Source: Arachis hypogaea (Eukaryota > Streptophyta > Magnoliopsida > Fabales > Fabaceae). Taken from it: a DNA stretch of 64,000 nucleotides. The first letter of the stretch is position 1, and every line of letters starts with the position of its first letter. The translations under genes and the position numbers were made by a program. Under the pieces are notes generated by a model. That model did no database searches. It was given only the letters and a program-made list of their open reading frames with translations, and was not told where the DNA came from. Positions 62,227-64,000 of this stretch are shown in pieces. Where the stretch lies: positions 15,821,878 to 15,885,877 of the forward strand of contig NC_092054.1 in the NCBI RefSeq assembly GCF_003086295.3. The letters are read 5' to 3'.

Positions 62227-63531
62227 GAGTATATATTCATTTTGGTCCTCAAAGAATTTCAGACTGGACACTTTAGTCCCTAACTAAAATTAATTACTCG
62301 ATTGGTCCCTAACAATTAATTCCGTCAGTCACTTAAGTCCTTTACTCCGTTAACTCTAACGGAGGACAAAATAGTCCCCGACAACTTTAACAGGGGACAA
62401 AATGGTTCATGATCTCCTCTATTCGAAAACGACACTGTTCTCTCCCAATTTTTATCATATCTCGCATAACACTAGCAGTCTAACACTGTAACTTCAAACT
62501 ACACAATGCACACTCTATAAATTTAATGTTCACAAGAAAAAAATCCTCAACTTGTTCTCAACTAATTCATACTCAGGAAACTAATGTCTATGTCTCTCAA
62601 CTAGTTATCGTCTTCGATGGATCCCATGAATCTAGACAGCAAGTCTGATTTGTTAAAACCCGTCGTTGTCGTTGTCATCTCCCTCTTCCTCTGCCCTATC
62701 ATCTCCATGACCACATTGTCCACCACTTTGATCGCTTCCTTTAGCTTCTTCTCTGAACCAATGTTCAGTAATCGCTTCAGTTTCCATATGAGCGGCAACG
62801 ACGACTTTGCTCGTTGTACTGATAGCTTGGATGCGAGGTCAAAGCTGTCTGCCAACTTGGACTCTGGAAAAGAATGAATGAAGCACTCAGTGTCTATTTC
62901 AAATGAGAATTTGCATATGATGTCGAAGGAGAATCTTCTCATGATGTCCTAATGTCCAACAATCTATATTGCTTGCTGGAGAGTGGAGAAAGGCGTGTTC
63001 TTGGAGTAGTTGTGGAACTTGGTCTTGAGGATGTCGTGGACGTGTCGGGGTTGGAGGTGATGTTATCGAAGACGTGGAAGTGGATGCTTTTGGTGGGTGA
63101 AGTGCAGAGATTTAGGAAGTGTGTGGTTCATGATATGTTGAAATAGGTGCGATACGTGTGACAATTATACCATAGCTTAATCTTGGAGTTAAAGAGGAGG
63201 AAGGAAAAGATGGAAAAAAAGACTGTGAAGATAAAGAAGGAGAGTATGAATGTTAGGATTATGCGAGATATGATAAAAATTGGGGAAGAACAGTGTCGTT
63301 TTCGAATAAAGGGGTCAGGGATCATTTTGTCCCTTGTTAGAGTTGTCAGTGACCATTTTGTCCCCTATCAGAGTTGTCAGGGATTATTTTGTTCTCCGTT
63401 AGAGTTAACGGAGTAAAGAACCTAAGTGACTGACGGAATTAATTGTTAGGAACCAATCGAGTAATTAATTTTAGTTAGGGACTAAAGTATTCAGTTTGAA
63501 ATTTTTTGAGAACCAAAATGAGTATATACTC
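62227..63531. mobile_element. Pack-MULE-like element with captured P450 fragment
   Basis: Long TIRs of about 190 bp begin GAGTATATATTCATTTTGGT and (inverted) GAGTATATACTCATTTTGGT, continue through CTCGATTGGT and TCCGTTAACTCTAACGGAG, and reach about 62420 and 63335. A 9-bp duplication AAAATTTAA flanks it (62218-62226, 63532-63540), as in Mutator transposons. The empty counterpart is AAAAAATTTAAATATCC at 25746. Between the TIRs is a cytochrome P450 fragment on the minus strand; no transposase is present. Confidence 0.85.
62600..63150 (-). pseudogene. Cytochrome P450 CYP94-type gene fragment
   Basis: Minus-strand pieces in order: HVFDNITSNP, then after a frameshift VHDILKTKFHNYSKNTPFS, then (62949-62601) [57 protein letters not shown] and [15 protein letters not shown] before a stop. 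These match the region between the N-terminal third and the I-helix of CYP94 fatty-acid omega-hydroxylases as I remember them. About 80-90 residues are missing between the first and second parts. The oxygen-binding I-helix, ExxR and heme-cysteine regions are all absent, so it cannot be an enzyme. The long uninterrupted second part suggests recent capture or assembly. Confidence 0.85.
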
Positions 63532-63656
63532 AAAATTTAAATATCATTTTAGGCATGCTATTCAATTAAAAATATCATGGGTAAAAAATGGATAATTTTA
63601 TTTTTTAATTTTATCTTTTTACAGCATTTTATTATTCCAATTTTATCCTCCACTCC

Positions 63657-63839
63657 ACCAGCTATAAAAGCAACTTAATGAAGACTTTAACAAACCCTAA
63701 AACATTCTTGTGAGATCTGCAGCGCCGTTCTGTGTTCTCACATCCATCGCCATATCTTTCATGTAAGTTGTGAGGTTCGTACTGTCCCATTCTACCTTTT
63801 TCTTTCTTTCTCTTCGACTCTTACTCTTTCTTAGTCCGT

Positions 63840-63908
<69 letters not shown>

Positions 63909-64000
63909 GCTGTGTATGATGAATATTTCTGCTGTTGTTAAAAAAATAAAAAGTGAAGTCATAACTTATAACTATAAAAGTCAAAGAACTTGCTCATCCT
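63657..64000 (+). repeat. Module P, copy 5 (runs off the window)
   Basis: TATAAAAG at 63663-63670, AAACCCTAAAAC, leader donor CTTTCAT|GTAAGT near 63762. Implies that another unit continues beyond the window. Confidence 0.8.
63842..63905. repeat. (TA)n microsatellite
   Basis: About 32 units in the intron-like part of module P; the same site holds far fewer units in copies 1 and 2, so it is hypervariable between copies. Confidence 0.95.

Larger units (their letters stand above)
38981..63656. repeat. Large duplicated block, copy 2, expanded by insertions
   Basis: Collinear with 14928-25860 in the order flank, NLR relic, ACCGG repeat, TIR element, module P, fused exon, CCCH pseudogene, flank. 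Extra material relative to copy 1: 41682-45442, 45900-50178, 52905-57528, 58425-58538, 60118-60442 and 62227-63531. Removing these leaves roughly the same length as copy 1. Confidence 0.85.

Overview
This is a plant nuclear window: intron-rich genes with GT-AG introns, long AT-rich intergenic DNA, AAACCCTA-type leaders and many TIR and LTR elements. The plant mobile domain (PMD) family and several LTR types look legume-like, perhaps Arachis; that is an impression from memory and not proven here. Only three intact or near-intact host genes are visible, all in the first 14 kb.

Layout. (1) 1-3.3 kb, plus strand: the last four coding exons of the GPI-transamidase subunit PIG-T/GPI16. (2) 3.9-5.5 kb, minus strand, convergent: a four-exon gene for a small basic protein I do not recognise, separated from PIG-T by an (AG)n microsatellite. 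(3) 6.7-14 kb, plus strand: a seven-coding-exon gene for a protein of about 744 residues with three tandem CCCH zinc fingers. It is preceded by a GC-rich leader region with two possible alternative 5' exons.

From 14 kb to the end the window is a tangle of duplications. The 3' half of the CCCH gene (exon 3 to stop) recurs twice as pseudogenes, at 20.8-23.5 kb and 52.3-59.7 kb. In both copies the original 5' half is replaced by the same unrelated module P: TATA box, two noncoding leader exons and one coding-like exon. P occurs alone at 25.9 kb and 63.7 kb and truncated at 30.2 kb. A block of about 11 kb (14.9-25.9 kb) is repeated as 39.0-63.7 kb and carries a relic NLR leucine-rich-repeat fragment in each copy. 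The two pseudogenes share lesions and the same fusion point, so the fusion preceded the larger duplication.

Transposons inserted after these events inflated the second copy. For most of them the boundary can be read against the empty site in the sister copy: a 4.6 kb solo-LTR-like element (TSD CAAGA), a 1.8 kb LTR-like element (TSD AAACT) nested in a TIR element carrying a 2 kb CT/GA inverted tract (TSD ACCTGCAATT), a 325 bp Tourist-like MITE (TSD TTA), a 114 bp non-LTR tail, and a 1.3 kb Pack-MULE-like element holding a CYP94-type cytochrome P450 fragment (TSD AAAATTTAA). Elsewhere there are two hAT-type elements, a 4.9 kb PIF/Harbinger-like element with a Myb-protein-like ORF, and a decayed PMD gene flanked by direct repeats. 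No tRNA, rRNA or CRISPR array was recognised.
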